64,000 nucleotides of DNA from SIG673 sp045638685. Lineage in GTDB: Bacteria; Bacillota; Clostridia; Oscillospirales; CAG-272. Both the position numbers and the translations under genes were made by a program. The stretch is taken from the NCBI GenBank assembly GCA_045638685.1, contig JAZUBT010000035.1, forward strand, positions 11,253-75,252, written 5' to 3'. This document shows, one piece after another, positions 50,268 through 59,471 of the stretch. The notes below the pieces were generated by a model that saw only the letters and a program-made list of their open reading frames with translations, was not told the DNA's origin and searched no databases. The first letter of the stretch is position 1. Every line of letters begins with the position of its first letter.

Positions 50268-51218
50268 ATGAACAGATATTTGCCCGAGGGAAGCCTTATC
50301 GGTACTCGCGAAAACAGAGAATACGTAACGTCAGTCAGCGGACTTGAAAGAGCTATGGCAGAGGGAAAGATACTTGAAGGTATGGCGGTAAGCTGTGATA
50401 GAGAGCTTAACATCACCGTTGACCTTTACGGAATAAAGGGAATTATTCCCAAAAACGAGGCGCTCTACTCCGAGGAGGGCTTTAAGGATATAGCCGTTAT
50501 AACGAGAGTAGGTAAGGCGGTGGCGTTTAAGGTTATAGGAATGGAGAAGGAGGAGGACGGTAGCATAAGAGCGGTGCTTTCAAGACGCGCGGCGCAGATT
50601 GAATGTATGCAGCGCTACGTAACGCAGCTTTACGAGGGGGATATAATAAATGCGAAGGTAACGCATCTTGAACAGTTCGGAGCTTTTGTTGACGTTGGCT
50701 GCGGTATAGTTTCGCTTCTTTGTATAGACTGTATTTCGGTATCAAGAATATCTCACCCGAAAAACAGATTTAGCGTAGGAATGCCTATAAAAGCGGTGGT
50801 TAAAAGTATTGACCGAGAGACGGGTAGGCTTTACGTAACTCATAAAGAGCTGCTCGGTACGTGGAAGGAAAACGTGCAGCGCTTTCATATAGGACAGACG
50901 GTTTCGGGGGTAGTGAGATCAATAGAGGACTACGGTGTTTTTATTGAGCTTACGCCTAATCTCGCGGGGCTTGGCGAGCTTTCCGAGGGAATAAACGTCG
51001 GGGATACGGTGGCGGTTTACATAAAAAACATTATACCTGAGAGAATGAAGATTAAGCTTGTTATAATAGACGTAGGCAAGAACGACGATACCTTACCGGG
51101 CTTTGAATATTTTATAAACGATAGCGAGCATATCGATAGATGGGTGTATTCGCCCGAAGAAAGTAAGCGAGTGGTGGAAACCGTTTTTGACGGAGATGAT
51201 TCCCATTCCTTAAATTAA
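50268..51218 (+). CDS. S1-domain RNA-binding protein
   Basis: A 316-residue protein with S1 folds: a degenerate first one at about 30-105, a clear second at 122-190 (GDIINAKVTHLEQFGAFVDVGCG...VTHKELLG) and a third at 207-275 (GQTVSGVVRSIEDYGVFIELTPNLAGL). It resembles the short S1-like proteins of Firmicutes that bind mRNA or ribosomes; it is not the full ribosomal S1. AAAGGATAG precedes the ATG. It is transcribed alone and converges with smpB. Confidence 0.85.
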   Translation: MNRYLPEGSLIGTRENREYVTSVSGLERAMAEGKILEGMAVSCDRELNITVDLYGIKGIIPKNEALYSEEGFKDIAVITRVGKAVAFKVIGMEKEEDGSIRAVLSRRAAQIECMQRYVTQLYEGDIINAKVTHLEQFGAFVDVGCGIVSLLCIDCISVSRISHPKNRFSVGMPIKAVVKSIDRETGRLYVTHKELLGTWKENVQRFHIGQTVSGVVRSIEDYGVFIELTPNLAGLGELSEGINVGDTVAVYIKNIIPERMKIKLVIIDVGKNDDTLPGFEYFINDSEHIDRWVYSPEESKRVVETVFDGDDSHSLN

Positions 51219-51263
51219 CCGCTCCGTTTTCCGCTTTTGGTTCTCAGCTTTTTGCACAAGCAG

Positions 51264-51317
51264 AAAGAGCAAACACACAAGACGAAAAGCTCTTGTTTGT
51301 TTGCTCTTTTGTTTTTA
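51264..51317. terminator. Bidirectional terminator between the S1 gene and smpB
   Basis: AAAGAGCAAACA (51264-51275) pairs with TGTTTGCTCTTT (51298-51309), with an inner CAAGA/TCTTG stem; a T-rich tail follows. Confidence 0.88.
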
Positions 51318-51334
51318 CTCTACGGTGAGAAAGC

Positions 51335-51811
51335 TTAAATTTCTCTGCCGCGGCTTTTTTGGTATCGTTCAATGTCGCGGTCAGCCTGCTTTTTAGCGGC
51401 ATCCTCGCGTTTGTCATATAATTTTTTTCCCTTGCAAAGCCCAAGCTCAAGCTTTACGTGAGAGCCGCTGAAATAAAGAGATAGAGGGACTAAGGTGTAC
51501 CCTTGCTGACCTATAAGCCCTTTAAGCTTCATAATCTCTCTTTTGTGCATCAGCAGCTTTCGGTCGCGCAGAGGATCTCTGTTAAAGATATTGCCCTTTT
51601 CGTAAGGACTTATGTGGATTCCCGTTGCGAAAATCTCTCCGTTATCTATAACGCAGTATGAATCCTTTAAATTAACCTGTCCTGCGCGAAGGCTTTTGAC
51701 CTCGGTTCCGAAAAGAGCTATACCCGTCTCGTAGGTTTCATCTACGAAAAAATCGTGGTACGCCTTGCGGTTTTGCGCAATTATTTTTTTATGGGATTTG
51801 TTTTCCGCCAT
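51335..51811 (-). CDS. smpB: SsrA-binding protein SmpB
   Basis: A 158-residue tmRNA partner for rescue of stalled ribosomes. Family blocks: QNRKAYHDFFVDETYETGIALFGTEVKSLR, GQVNLKDSYC, HISPYEKGN and the C-terminal basic KKLYDKREDAAKKQADRDI tail that mimics an anticodon in the decoding site. TTGGAGAAAAAC precedes the ATG. No tmRNA gene was recognised nearby. Confidence 0.97.
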   Translation of the reverse strand: MAENKSHKKIIAQNRKAYHDFFVDETYETGIALFGTEVKSLRAGQVNLKDSYCVIDNGEIFATGIHISPYEKGNIFNRDPLRDRKLLMHKREIMKLKGLIGQQGYTLVPLSLYFSGSHVKLELGLCKGKKLYDKREDAAKKQADRDIERYQKSRGREI

Positions 51812-51916
51812 TGTTTTTCTCCAATTGTTTTAAAAGTTACGTAAGAAGGGCGACGCATCGGTGCGAGGTCGCATACCGGAATTTCTGCGCCAAGAGAGAG
51901 CGTCTGCCGTTTGTTT

Positions 51917-52630
51917 TCAGGACTGCGGAACGGGAATGGACACCTTTTCCGTTTTAAGCGAATAACTGCCGGTTGCACTTTCGCAGCCTACGGCAAGAAC
52001 GTATATATACCCACCGTCAAGCGTTACCGTCTCTGTTTTATTTGCCGAAAAACGGGCTACCTCATGAACGTACGTGTCTTCAATTATATTTATACCGAGC
52101 TCGTTTTGCTTTACTCTGTAACTTTCGTCTATTCGCAGTATTCTCGCTTCAAGATTTCCGCTTGTTAGCTCGGATGAGAAAATGAAGTTAAGGGTGCTGT
52201 CGGTTTTTTTAGCATAGGTAAGGTCATAGTGGTTGAAGCTTTTAAAATTAACACTGTAATTTACCGTTTCGCTGCCCGAAAAATCGTTAGGGTAAATTCC
52301 CTTTGCGTTGTTATATTTTACAGTAGTATTATAGCTTAGCGCGAAGGATGCGTCCGAGTCGAAGAAATTATAGCCGTACTCGTTATCGAAAACGCCGATA
52401 AATTCGGAAAAACCAAGCGTTTGCAGAGACGTGTCCTCTCCGTTGGTATCCTTAAGTATAACGCTTGACATCAGCTCGCCGTAAATGGCTACCGACTGTC
52501 CTCCGTATATATATCCGGACAGTATAGCTATAATTAGACCTACTATGCCTATTATCCATATCCACAGAGGGAGCTTGCCCGTGCTTTTCTTATCGTCATT
52601 GAAGCTGTTATGGTTAAAATAACTGTTCAC
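51917..52630 (-). CDS. Single-span extracytoplasmic protein of unknown function
   Basis: A 237-residue protein: 18 polar residues, one span (WIWIIGIVGLIIAILSGYIYGG) near 23-45, then an extracytoplasmic beta-rich domain with many Tyr, Asn and Ser and no Cys except one near the end. A signal-anchor is likelier than a cleaved signal. No family is recognised. It lies 19 bp after the DUF896 gene, so it is probably cotranscribed with it. Confidence 0.65.
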   Translation of the reverse strand: MNSYFNHNSFNDDKKSTGKLPLWIWIIGIVGLIIAILSGYIYGGQSVAIYGELMSSVILKDTNGEDTSLQTLGFSEFIGVFDNEYGYNFFDSDASFALSYNTTVKYNNAKGIYPNDFSGSETVNYSVNFKSFNHYDLTYAKKTDSTLNFIFSSELTSGNLEARILRIDESYRVKQNELGINIIEDTYVHEVARFSANKTETVTLDGGYIYVLAVGCESATGSYSLKTEKVSIPVPQS

Positions 52631-52649
52631 TTTGCAATCACTTTCTGAG

Positions 52650-52856
52650 TTAAATTTCTTTTTTCGTTATTTTTTCTAACTTTCCGTCGGGGCGCTGAAT
52701 AGAAGTGTTATCAAGTATTCCGATTAGCCCACGCCGAAAATCCTCTCTGTATTCGTCGCGAAGAGCCTTTTGTTCGGCAAGCTCCTCTGCCGAAAGCGGC
52801 TCCTTTTTTGATTTTCTCGCGAGAAAATTAAGTCTGTCAAGCTTTTTCTGTTCCAA
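52650..52856 (-). CDS. DUF896/UPF0291 small protein (YnzC-like)
   Basis: A 68-residue protein of the DUF896 family: helical hairpin LDRLNFLARKSKKEPLSAEELAEQKALRDEYRED followed by LIGILDNTSIQRPDG, the family signature. Bacillus YnzC is a paralogue-like member linked to the SOS region; no function is established. AAAGGAA precedes the ATG. It has a consensus promoter. Confidence 0.88.
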   Translation of the reverse strand: MEQKKLDRLNFLARKSKKEPLSAEELAEQKALRDEYREDFRRGLIGILDNTSIQRPDGKLEKITKKEI

Positions 52857-52891
52857 TTTTAAAAAATTCCTTTCGGTATTTGTACAATGCT

Positions 52892-52920
52892 ATTATACTG
52901 TAATAAAGATATTATGTCAA
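52892..52920 (-). promoter_or_regulatory. Sigma-A promoter of the DUF896 gene
   Basis: On the minus strand TTGACA (52915-52920), 17-nt spacer, TATAAT (52892-52897). Confidence 0.88.
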
Positions 52921-52984
52921 GGCAGAAATAGTAATATTTATAAAACTTTGTTAAAATTGCATATAAAATAATAAAGTAAAAATA

Positions 52985-53013
52985 TTGATAAATTTTGGAA
53001 AATATGCTATAAT
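52985..53013 (+). promoter_or_regulatory. Sigma-A promoter of the EIIC-like gene
   Basis: TTGATA (52985-52990), 17-nt spacer, TATAAT (53008-53013); back to back with the DUF896 promoter 64 bp away. Confidence 0.85.
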
Positions 53014-53094
53014 TATTTTGTTATTATCATTAAAAACCGAATTTTGCCGAATTATGAGACGTTGCAAAACGGTTAAAAGAAAGGAAGAATGAAA

Positions 53095-54234
53095 ATGGAT
53101 AATAATCAGGAAAAGGTAGAAAAACAGGAAAATAAGATTTTGGCATTTCTTAAAAGAAAGAACGTAGAAATTTCCGCGAAGCGCTACGGCATAGACGCGC
53201 TCGGAGCAATGGCGCTCGGTCTCTTTGCCTCGCTTCTTATAGGTACCATTCTCAAAGCTCTCGGAATGATTCCGGGACTTGACGTTTTCAAGGAGCTTGG
53301 CGGCTACGCTCAGGCGGTTGCCGGACCGGCTATGGCGGTGGCTATCGCGTTCGCTCTTAAAGCTCCGCCGCTGGTTATGTATTCAGCTCTTATGGTTGGA
53401 CAAGCTTCAAACGCTCTCGGTGGCGCGGGCGGACCTCTTGCGGTTCTTTTCATTACGATAATTGCCGTTGAGTTCGGTAAGATAGTATCTAAGGAAACAA
53501 AGGTTGATATACTCGTAACTCCCTTTGTAACGGTTGTTGTCGGAGGACTTCTTGCAAAGCTTATCGCTCCCGGCATTGGAGTTATAGTCGGTTATCTCAG
53601 TAACTTCATCGGCTGGGCAACCACTCAGCAGCCCTTCATAATGGGTGTTATCGTTTCTGTTATTATAGGCATAGCGCTTACTCTTCCGATAAGCTCCGCG
53701 GCCATCTGCGCGGCTCTTGGTCTTAGCGGCATGGCGGTATATAACGCTGCGGGTGAGCTTATAGCTCGCGATTATAACGGACTTGCCCTTGCTGGCGGCG
53801 CCGCGGTTGCGGGATGCTGCGCGCATATGATTGGCTTTGCGGTTATGAGCTTTAAGGAAAACGGTGTTGGCGGACTTGTTTCTCAGGGTATAGGAACCAG
53901 CATGCTTCAGATGCCTAACCTTGTAAAAAATCCCCGTCTTTGGATCCCCCCGATTATTGTTTCTGCTATTACCGGCCCGCTTGCTACCTGTGTTTTCAAA
54001 ATGAGAATGTTCGACGTTGCGATAAACTCCGGTATGGGTACCTGCGGACTTCTCGGTCCTATCGGTATTATCCTCGGCTGGTTCGGTGGACAGTACCCCG
54101 ATGCCGTAACCGCGCTTGACTGGGTTGGCGTTGCTCTCGTATGCTTTGTTATCCCTGCGGTTCTCACTCCCATTCTCGGTGAGGTTCTGAGAAGAATAGG
54201 CTGGATAAAGGAAAACGACTTAAAGCTTGACTAA
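53095..54234 (+). CDS. EIIC-like multi-pass membrane protein (PTS_EIIC_2 family)
   Basis: A 379-residue membrane protein with about ten hydrophobic segments rich in Gly and Ala, matching the PTS_EIIC_2 family. Characteristic stretches include GIDALGAMALGLFASLLIGTIL, PISSAAICAALGLSG and GMGTCGLLGPIG. No EIIA, EIIB or HPr gene is adjacent, so sugar phosphotransfer is doubtful and the substrate is unknown. Start choice: ATG 53095 is seven bases from AGGAAG, better than the ATG at 53089. L-lactate dehydrogenase follows 70 bp downstream, probably in one operon. Confidence 0.8.
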   Translation: MDNNQEKVEKQENKILAFLKRKNVEISAKRYGIDALGAMALGLFASLLIGTILKALGMIPGLDVFKELGGYAQAVAGPAMAVAIAFALKAPPLVMYSALMVGQASNALGGAGGPLAVLFITIIAVEFGKIVSKETKVDILVTPFVTVVVGGLLAKLIAPGIGVIVGYLSNFIGWATTQQPFIMGVIVSVIIGIALTLPISSAAICAALGLSGMAVYNAAGELIARDYNGLALAGGAAVAGCCAHMIGFAVMSFKENGVGGLVSQGIGTSMLQMPNLVKNPRLWIPPIIVSAITGPLATCVFKMRMFDVAINSGMGTCGLLGPIGIILGWFGGQYPDAVTALDWVGVALVCFVIPAVLTPILGEVLRRIGWIKENDLKLD

Positions 54235-54304
54235 ATTATAAGTTAAAGAATAAAAAGCTTTAATAAGGCAAAGAATAAAGAAAAATAAAACTGACGGAGA
54301 AGAT

Positions 54305-55285
54305 ATGGTTATAACCGAAAAAAGAAAGGTTGTCGTGGTCGGATGCGGATTCGTAGGAATGAGCTATGCCTACGCTATGGTAAACCGCGGCACCTGCGAC
54401 GAGCTTGTACTGATAGACATTGATAAAAAACGAGCTGAAGGAGAGGCTATGGACTTAAATCACGGTCTCGCCTTTGCCTCAAGCAATATGAAAATCAAGG
54501 CGGGAGAGTATAGCGATTGCTTTGACGCGGATATAGTCGTTATAGCCGCCGGAGTTGGACAAAAGCCCGGCGAAACGAGAATTTCCCTGCTTGAAAGAAA
54601 CGCAAAAATATTTGAGAGCATCGTTGATGAAACGCTCCGCTCCGGCTTTAACGGAATATTCCTCGTTGCGACAAACCCTGTTGATATTATGACCAATATC
54701 GTTATGAAGCTTTCGGGCTTTCCGAAAAATAAGGTTATAGGAACGGGAACTACGCTTGATACGGCGAGACTGCGTTTCGTTCTCGGTGATTACTTCGGAA
54801 TAGATCCGAGAAACGTACACGCATACGTTATAGGTGAGCACGGAGACAGCGAGTTTGTACCGTGGTCTCAGGCGCTTATCACCACAAAGCCTATCCGCAC
54901 CGTATGTCAGCAGCATCCCGAAAGATTTAATTTCGATGAAATTATGAAGATAGGCGAAGGGGTAAAGGACGCCGCGTACCGTATAATCGAAGCGAAGAAG
55001 GCGACCTACTACGGTATCGGTATGGCGCTTGTAAGAATAACAAAGGCCATTCTCGGAGACGAGCGCAGCGTGCTTACAGTTTCGTCATACCTTAACGGCG
55101 AATACGGTATAAACGGCGTTTGTATCGGAGTGCCCTGTGTTGTCGGAAGAAACGGAGTCAGCGAAAGAATAGTGCTTTCTCTTTCGGACGATGAGCTGAA
55201 AAAGCTTCAAAGCTCTGCCGACTTCCTTATTAAGACCTCCGAAGAGCTTGGACTTGCCGAAAAGCCCCCGATAAAGCAGATGTAA
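54305..55285 (+). CDS. ldh: L-lactate dehydrogenase
   Basis: A 326-residue NAD-dependent L-LDH that regenerates NAD from pyruvate in fermentation. The Rossmann motif GCGFVGMSYA is at 13-22. AAGVGQKPGETR carries the substrate-specificity Gln (Q86, which marks lactate rather than malate dehydrogenase) and the catalytic Arg; IGEHGDSEF carries the catalytic His (H179). GACGGAGAAG precedes the ATG. It shares an operon with the upstream EIIC-like gene and ends at a strong terminator. Confidence 0.96.
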   Translation: MVITEKRKVVVVGCGFVGMSYAYAMVNRGTCDELVLIDIDKKRAEGEAMDLNHGLAFASSNMKIKAGEYSDCFDADIVVIAAGVGQKPGETRISLLERNAKIFESIVDETLRSGFNGIFLVATNPVDIMTNIVMKLSGFPKNKVIGTGTTLDTARLRFVLGDYFGIDPRNVHAYVIGEHGDSEFVPWSQALITTKPIRTVCQQHPERFNFDEIMKIGEGVKDAAYRIIEAKKATYYGIGMALVRITKAILGDERSVLTVSSYLNGEYGINGVCIGVPCVVGRNGVSERIVLSLSDDELKKLQSSADFLIKTSEELGLAEKPPIKQM

Positions 55286-55290
55286 ATAAA

Positions 55291-55331
55291 ACAAGGCTGA
55301 AAAGACACGAATGTCTTTTCAGCCTGTTTTT
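55291..55331 (+). terminator. Terminator of ldh
   Basis: A 14-bp perfect stem (55294-55307 with 55312-55325), a CGAA tetraloop and a T-rich tail. Confidence 0.93.
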
Positions 55332-55369
55332 GTTAGCGCGTATCAGCCGTAAAAACTTTTGATTAGGCT

Positions 55370-56500
55370 TTATTTAGCCAAAGGTGATTTGAAAAACTGA
55401 TAATAATTACATTTTATCATTCCGTTATAAAGACGGCGTATTTTGTCAGCCTTTTTTCCGTAGTGCCTTTCGAAGCTCTCGTCGGAGGTAAGAACGTAAA
55501 TCTGCCACCTCTCAAGAGAGGAAAACGCCTTACCCATATCCGAGTAAAGCTTGTGCGCCTGATAGGGCGTTAAAAGTCTCTCTCCGTACGGAGGATTACA
55601 TACAACCGTCCCCTTCATACCGCCCTTGCCTATCTGCAAGGCGTCCTTGCAAAAGCATTTTATATATTTTTCCATACCTGCCCTTGCTATATTTTCGGTG
55701 GCTGTTTTTACCATTTTCGGATCTATATCCGAGGCGTAGGAAACAAACGAGGTGTCGGTCTTAATAAGAGACCTCGCTTCCTCGCGCGCGTCCTTCCACA
55801 CCTTTTCCGGAATATCGTAAAATTCCTCCGAAATAAAGGAGCGGTGAAGCCCCGGAGCTGTATTTGTCATAATAAGCGCCGCTTCTATCGGAATGGTTCC
55901 CGAGCCGCAGAACGGATCCCAGAACACAACGTCCTCTCGCGGACGGGCGATTTTAACCATAGCGGCGGCAAGCGTCTCACGGAGCGGCGCCTCGCCTGCG
56001 GCGGGACGGTACCCTCTTTTATGGAGCGCTACCCCGCTGGTATCTATCATAAGCGTTGCAACGTCGTTTATTATAAAAAACTCAATCTGGTATTTTACAC
56101 CCTCTTCGCTTAAGCGTTCAACACCGTATTCCTCGGCGAGACGGACGGCAACGGCTTTTTTGACTATAGACTGACAGTCGGGGATACTGGTAAGCTTTGA
56201 ATGAACGGAATGTCCCTTTACCGGAAAGGCGTCGTCTCTGCCTATCCAGTTTTCAAACGGCAGGTCGCGTGTTCCGTCAAAAAGAGAGGTAAAGTCCTCG
56301 GCGGGAAAGCTGCCGAGTTTTATGAAAAGCCGCTCTGCCGAGCGAAGCCACAAGTTACACCTCGCAATAGCGGAGATGTCTCCTTCAAAGGTAACCCGTC
56401 CGTCTATCGTTTCAAGTCTTTTGTAGCCGAGGGCGTCTATTTCCTCTCCGACAAATTTTTCAAGTCCGAAAAGACAGGTTGCCACAAACTGATATTTCAT
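55370..56500 (-). CDS. THUMP-domain rRNA guanine-N2 methyltransferase, RlmL N-terminal-like
   Basis: A 376-residue class I methyltransferase of the YpsC/RlmL type. A ferredoxin-like and THUMP part occupies about 1-160, then ALHKRGYRPAAGEAPLRETLAAAM, SAM-binding FWDPFCGSGTIPIEAAL near residue 190, and the catalytic CNPPYGERL near 303. It is predicted to methylate a guanine (m2G) in 23S rRNA. It lacks the second methyltransferase domain of the fused E. coli RlmKL. Converges with ldh. Confidence 0.9.
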   Translation of the reverse strand: MKYQFVATCLFGLEKFVGEEIDALGYKRLETIDGRVTFEGDISAIARCNLWLRSAERLFIKLGSFPAEDFTSLFDGTRDLPFENWIGRDDAFPVKGHSVHSKLTSIPDCQSIVKKAVAVRLAEEYGVERLSEEGVKYQIEFFIINDVATLMIDTSGVALHKRGYRPAAGEAPLRETLAAAMVKIARPREDVVFWDPFCGSGTIPIEAALIMTNTAPGLHRSFISEEFYDIPEKVWKDAREEARSLIKTDTSFVSYASDIDPKMVKTATENIARAGMEKYIKCFCKDALQIGKGGMKGTVVCNPPYGERLLTPYQAHKLYSDMGKAFSSLERWQIYVLTSDESFERHYGKKADKIRRLYNGMIKCNYYQFFKSPLAK

Positions 56501-56551
56501 TGAAATAAGTACCTTTCAAATAGCTGTATTAGGTGCCGTGTATTCACAGCG

Positions 56552-57697
56552 TCAGCGAATAATTCTGTACAGTATATTGCGGTGTATTTTGATAGCCGCG
56601 GGCTTGCAAAGCTCCTGACAGCAGTAGCATTTTATACATTTGCTTTTATCTATATGAGCCTTGCGGTTTTTAATTGTTATTATCTTCTTCGGACAGGAGC
56701 GAGCACACTCTCCGCAGCCTATGCACTTGCTTTTAACAACTACGGGACGGGGCTCTAAAAATGCGGGAAGATTGTTTAAAATGTGTTTTTTGTGCGTATC
56801 GGGGAAAACGAAATCGTTTATAAGACAGCTTTCGGGTTTTTCTCCAAGCACTGTAAGATTCGAGACAGATTCAGGCATATACCCGCGCTTCTTTCCGTTT
56901 TCGATCATAGCGACGGAATTTCCCGCTCCTATAATATGGGCGGCAAGAAGGTCAAGCGCAAACGGATTTTCCGAGGAGAGAATGCAGCCGATTTTTTTCG
57001 GATTTCCCGCAGAGGGGCCGTTTCCCTCCATACCTACTATCGCGTCGCAAACCGATATAACTCTTTTGGTTTTGCAGAGATAAGAGGTGAGATCCACCAT
57101 GGCCGCGGCAAAATCCTCCTGCTTTGGGAATCTGGAGTGATATTCAACCTTTAACGTACCCGGTACCGTTCCGAAAAGGTTTTTTACGGAGGCAGTCATA
57201 AGCGCCATGCTGTGAGATTTGAGCTTACAAAGGTTGACTATGCAGTCAGCCTCTAAAATAGGGTTTATTATGCAGAAGTGGTTTGAACGCTCTCCGCCCT
57301 CGGCGGTAACCTCGGTGTAGGCAGTATCGTAGTTAAGGGTAAATCCCGCATCGCTTGCCGCCTGTTCCATGCCCGAGGTCTTGTAGATGCCTTTTAACGC
57401 GCCCTGAGTATAGGGGCCTCCGGGGCTTTCGGCAAGAATTACGTTTGCGCCGGCTTCGACAAATAATTTTGCCGCCGCGTAAACGACGTCGGGGTGAACG
57501 GTAGCGGCTCTTTCCGGTGAAAATTTTAAAAGTAGATTGGGCTTTAGCACCACCTTTTTGCCGGAAAACTGCGCAAGGTCTATGCCGAGAAGCTGAAACT
57601 GCTCCTTAATTATTCCGTATAGCTGCTCTCGGTCGTATGTGTCAGCCTTTGAAAGAGCCACCTTGTTGTTTTTGAAGAAATCGTTATTGATTTGCAT
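56552..57697 (-). CDS. DUF362 protein with C-terminal 4Fe-4S ferredoxin domain
   Basis: A 381-residue protein: an N-terminal DUF362 domain (KKVVLKPNLLLKFSPERAATVHPDVV...ILAESPGGPY, and later NLCKLKSHSMALMTASVKNLFGTVPG) and two clusters at the end, CIGCGECARSCP near 325 and CIKCYCCQELCK near 352, each the CxxCxxCxxxC ligand set of a 4Fe-4S centre. An electron-transfer or redox role is likely; the reaction of DUF362 is unknown. No signal peptide. Probably monocistronic. Confidence 0.88.
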   Translation of the reverse strand: MQINNDFFKNNKVALSKADTYDREQLYGIIKEQFQLLGIDLAQFSGKKVVLKPNLLLKFSPERAATVHPDVVYAAAKLFVEAGANVILAESPGGPYTQGALKGIYKTSGMEQAASDAGFTLNYDTAYTEVTAEGGERSNHFCIINPILEADCIVNLCKLKSHSMALMTASVKNLFGTVPGTLKVEYHSRFPKQEDFAAAMVDLTSYLCKTKRVISVCDAIVGMEGNGPSAGNPKKIGCILSSENPFALDLLAAHIIGAGNSVAMIENGKKRGYMPESVSNLTVLGEKPESCLINDFVFPDTHKKHILNNLPAFLEPRPVVVKSKCIGCGECARSCPKKIITIKNRKAHIDKSKCIKCYCCQELCKPAAIKIHRNILYRIIR

Positions 57698-57863
57698 ACA
57701 ATAAACCTCTTTTTTATAAATTTTTATCTTATATATTAATACTGTATCATAAACAAATAATAGTTTAAATGGATAAAGTGTAAACTTTTATTTTTGTGCT
57801 TGTTTTGTTAATTTTTATGCTTTAAAATTAAAGTATAACTGCTGACGAAAGGACACTTTTTAA

Positions 57864-58445
57864 ATGAACGGTTATTACGGAAAAACCTCGTCTCTGCTCT
57901 CAAAGCTTTTTATACATCAGTTCGGTCTTACCGTTTTCGGCGTACTTTTATACAGCGCCGCACAGGTATCGGGAAATCAGTCTCTCGTTGTCGCATTCAG
58001 TGTGTTTTCATCGCTTTTCTACCTTTTCCTTTTGTATGTTTTAATGTGGGAAACGGGAGCGTCCGATAAAATACGTATTGACGGCGGCAGAATGAAAAAT
58101 GACGTTCTTAAAGGATTGAAGGTTACCCTGCTTGCAAACATTCCGAACTACGTCTTCGCCGCTGTATCTACGCTTGGATACCTTTTTATAAACAGAAGCG
58201 TTGTCGATGCGAGCGGTAATTTCACCACTCCGGAGTGGGCGATAAACGTATATGCTATCTCCCAAACAGTAGGATTTTATTTAAATTCGATGTACGCGGG
58301 AATTGCAGACGGTCTCGGTGTTGCTACCGCGCCGTATTGGCTTTTTATCCTCACCCTGCCCTCGCTTATCGTTTGCGGACTCGGATATTGGCTCGGAACA
58401 AGAGAGCTTTTCGGGCTTCCGTCATCAGGGCCTAAAAGAGACTAA
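57864..58445 (+). CDS. Small multi-pass membrane protein of unknown function
   Basis: A 193-residue protein with about five hydrophobic segments (near 18-35, 42-65, 88-108, 125-150 and 160-182) and no recognised family. The C-terminus LFGLPSSGPKRD lies in a 43-bp tandem repeat that continues past the stop, so this tail may be a recent addition. CGAAAGGACA stands upstream of the ATG. It precedes cwlD by 188 bp on the same strand. Confidence 0.65.
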   Translation: MNGYYGKTSSLLSKLFIHQFGLTVFGVLLYSAAQVSGNQSLVVAFSVFSSLFYLFLLYVLMWETGASDKIRIDGGRMKNDVLKGLKVTLLANIPNYVFAAVSTLGYLFINRSVVDASGNFTTPEWAINVYAISQTVGFYLNSMYAGIADGLGVATAPYWLFILTLPSLIVCGLGYWLGTRELFGLPSSGPKRD

Positions 58446-58506
58446 ATCGTTTTTCGGACTTCCGTCATCAGGACCTAAAAGAGACTAAATCGTTTTTCGG
58501 ACTTTT
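58412..58506. repeat. 43-bp tandem repeat spanning a stop codon
   Basis: Copies at 58412-58454 and 58455-58497 differ at two positions, and a partial third begins at 58498 (CGGACTTTTTG). The stop codon 58443-58445 lies in copy 1. Since 43 is not a multiple of three, copy 2 repeats the same peptide in another frame. Confidence 0.93.
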
Positions 58507-58633
58507 TGTCGATGGAGCCAGAAGCACCGAGTCGGTCGGGAAGATTAGCATAATCAGTTAAACAAAACCGTTCTTTTTCAGACGTTAAAGGAATATTCTT
58601 TACTGTAATATTCTTTCTGAAAGGAACGCTACC

Positions 58634-59338
58634 ATGAAAAAAGAAGCACTAAAAACCGCAATGTTATTTTTGCTTATCGCTCTTGCCGTAAGCGTTGCGG
58701 TTTTCGTTATTTTTACCGGTTTCTCAGCGGCAGAGGAGGGGGCGGGAGCAGTAAGCGCCGAGCCTATGCCGATAATCGTTATAGATGCGGGACACGGAGG
58801 ACGGGACGGGGGCGCTGTCGGGTACGACGGAACGCTTGAAAAGGAGCTTAATCTTGAGATAGCAACCGTTCTTGCCGAGCTTTTACGTGTTTCGGGTTAT
58901 AACGTCGTTATGACAAGGACGGAGGACGAAATGCTGGTAACCGAGGACGGTATCGGCAGCAGTAAGCTTCAGGATTTAAAAAAGCGTCTTATGATAGCCT
59001 CGTCATACACGGATTCGGTTACCGTAAGCATACACTGTAATAAATTTCCATCGGAAAGCTGCAAGGGACTTCAGGTGTATTTTTCTGATGATGAGAAGGC
59101 GGAGACACTTGCCAACAGCATACAGGGTAGCGTTAAAGGACTGCTTCAGCCGGAAAATCACCGCGCGGTAAAGAAGGCTGATTCGTCGATTTATCTGCTT
59201 TCAAGAGCCAAAACACCGTCTGTGCTTGTGGAATGCGGTTTTCTTTCAAATGTGGAAGAATGTGAAAAGCTAAAAAATCCCGAATATCAAAAATCACTTG
59301 CTCTTGCTATGCTTAAGGGAATTACAGCGGTGTATTAG
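58634..59338 (+). CDS. cwlD: N-acetylmuramoyl-L-alanine amidase CwlD
   Basis: A 234-residue amidase_3 enzyme with an N-terminal signal-anchor (about 10-30). Zinc-ligand motifs are visible: IDAGHGGRDGG (H54), the Glu after LEKELNL, SIHCNKF, and the catalytic Glu in LVECGFLSN. In spore-formers CwlD cleaves peptide side chains from cortex muramic acid so that muramic lactam can form, which germination enzymes need. GAAAGGAACGC precedes the ATG. Length fits CwlD rather than larger autolysins. Confidence 0.88.
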   Translation: MKKEALKTAMLFLLIALAVSVAVFVIFTGFSAAEEGAGAVSAEPMPIIVIDAGHGGRDGGAVGYDGTLEKELNLEIATVLAELLRVSGYNVVMTRTEDEMLVTEDGIGSSKLQDLKKRLMIASSYTDSVTVSIHCNKFPSESCKGLQVYFSDDEKAETLANSIQGSVKGLLQPENHRAVKKADSSIYLLSRAKTPSVLVECGFLSNVEECEKLKNPEYQKSLALAMLKGITAVY

Positions 59339-59471
59339 CTTGTTGCCCGATGGGGGACGGCTTTTCGGTCTTTTAATACGGTATTTACGAGAAAAGCCAT
59401 TTTTCTGAAACTGCTTTGTAAATAATGTAAAAGCTTAAAAATAAAACGGTCGTAAAAAAGAAAGGAGCGCT

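Noticed and set aside
51219..51334. Possible tmRNA gene next to smpB
   Set aside because: The 116-bp gap holds only the shared terminator; there is no CCA end, tRNA-like domain or tag reading frame.
58303..58488. Overlapping frame encoding the repeated peptide FFGLPSSGPKRD
   Set aside because: It exists only because the 43-bp repeat shifts frame; it has no ribosome site and overlaps a larger membrane protein gene.
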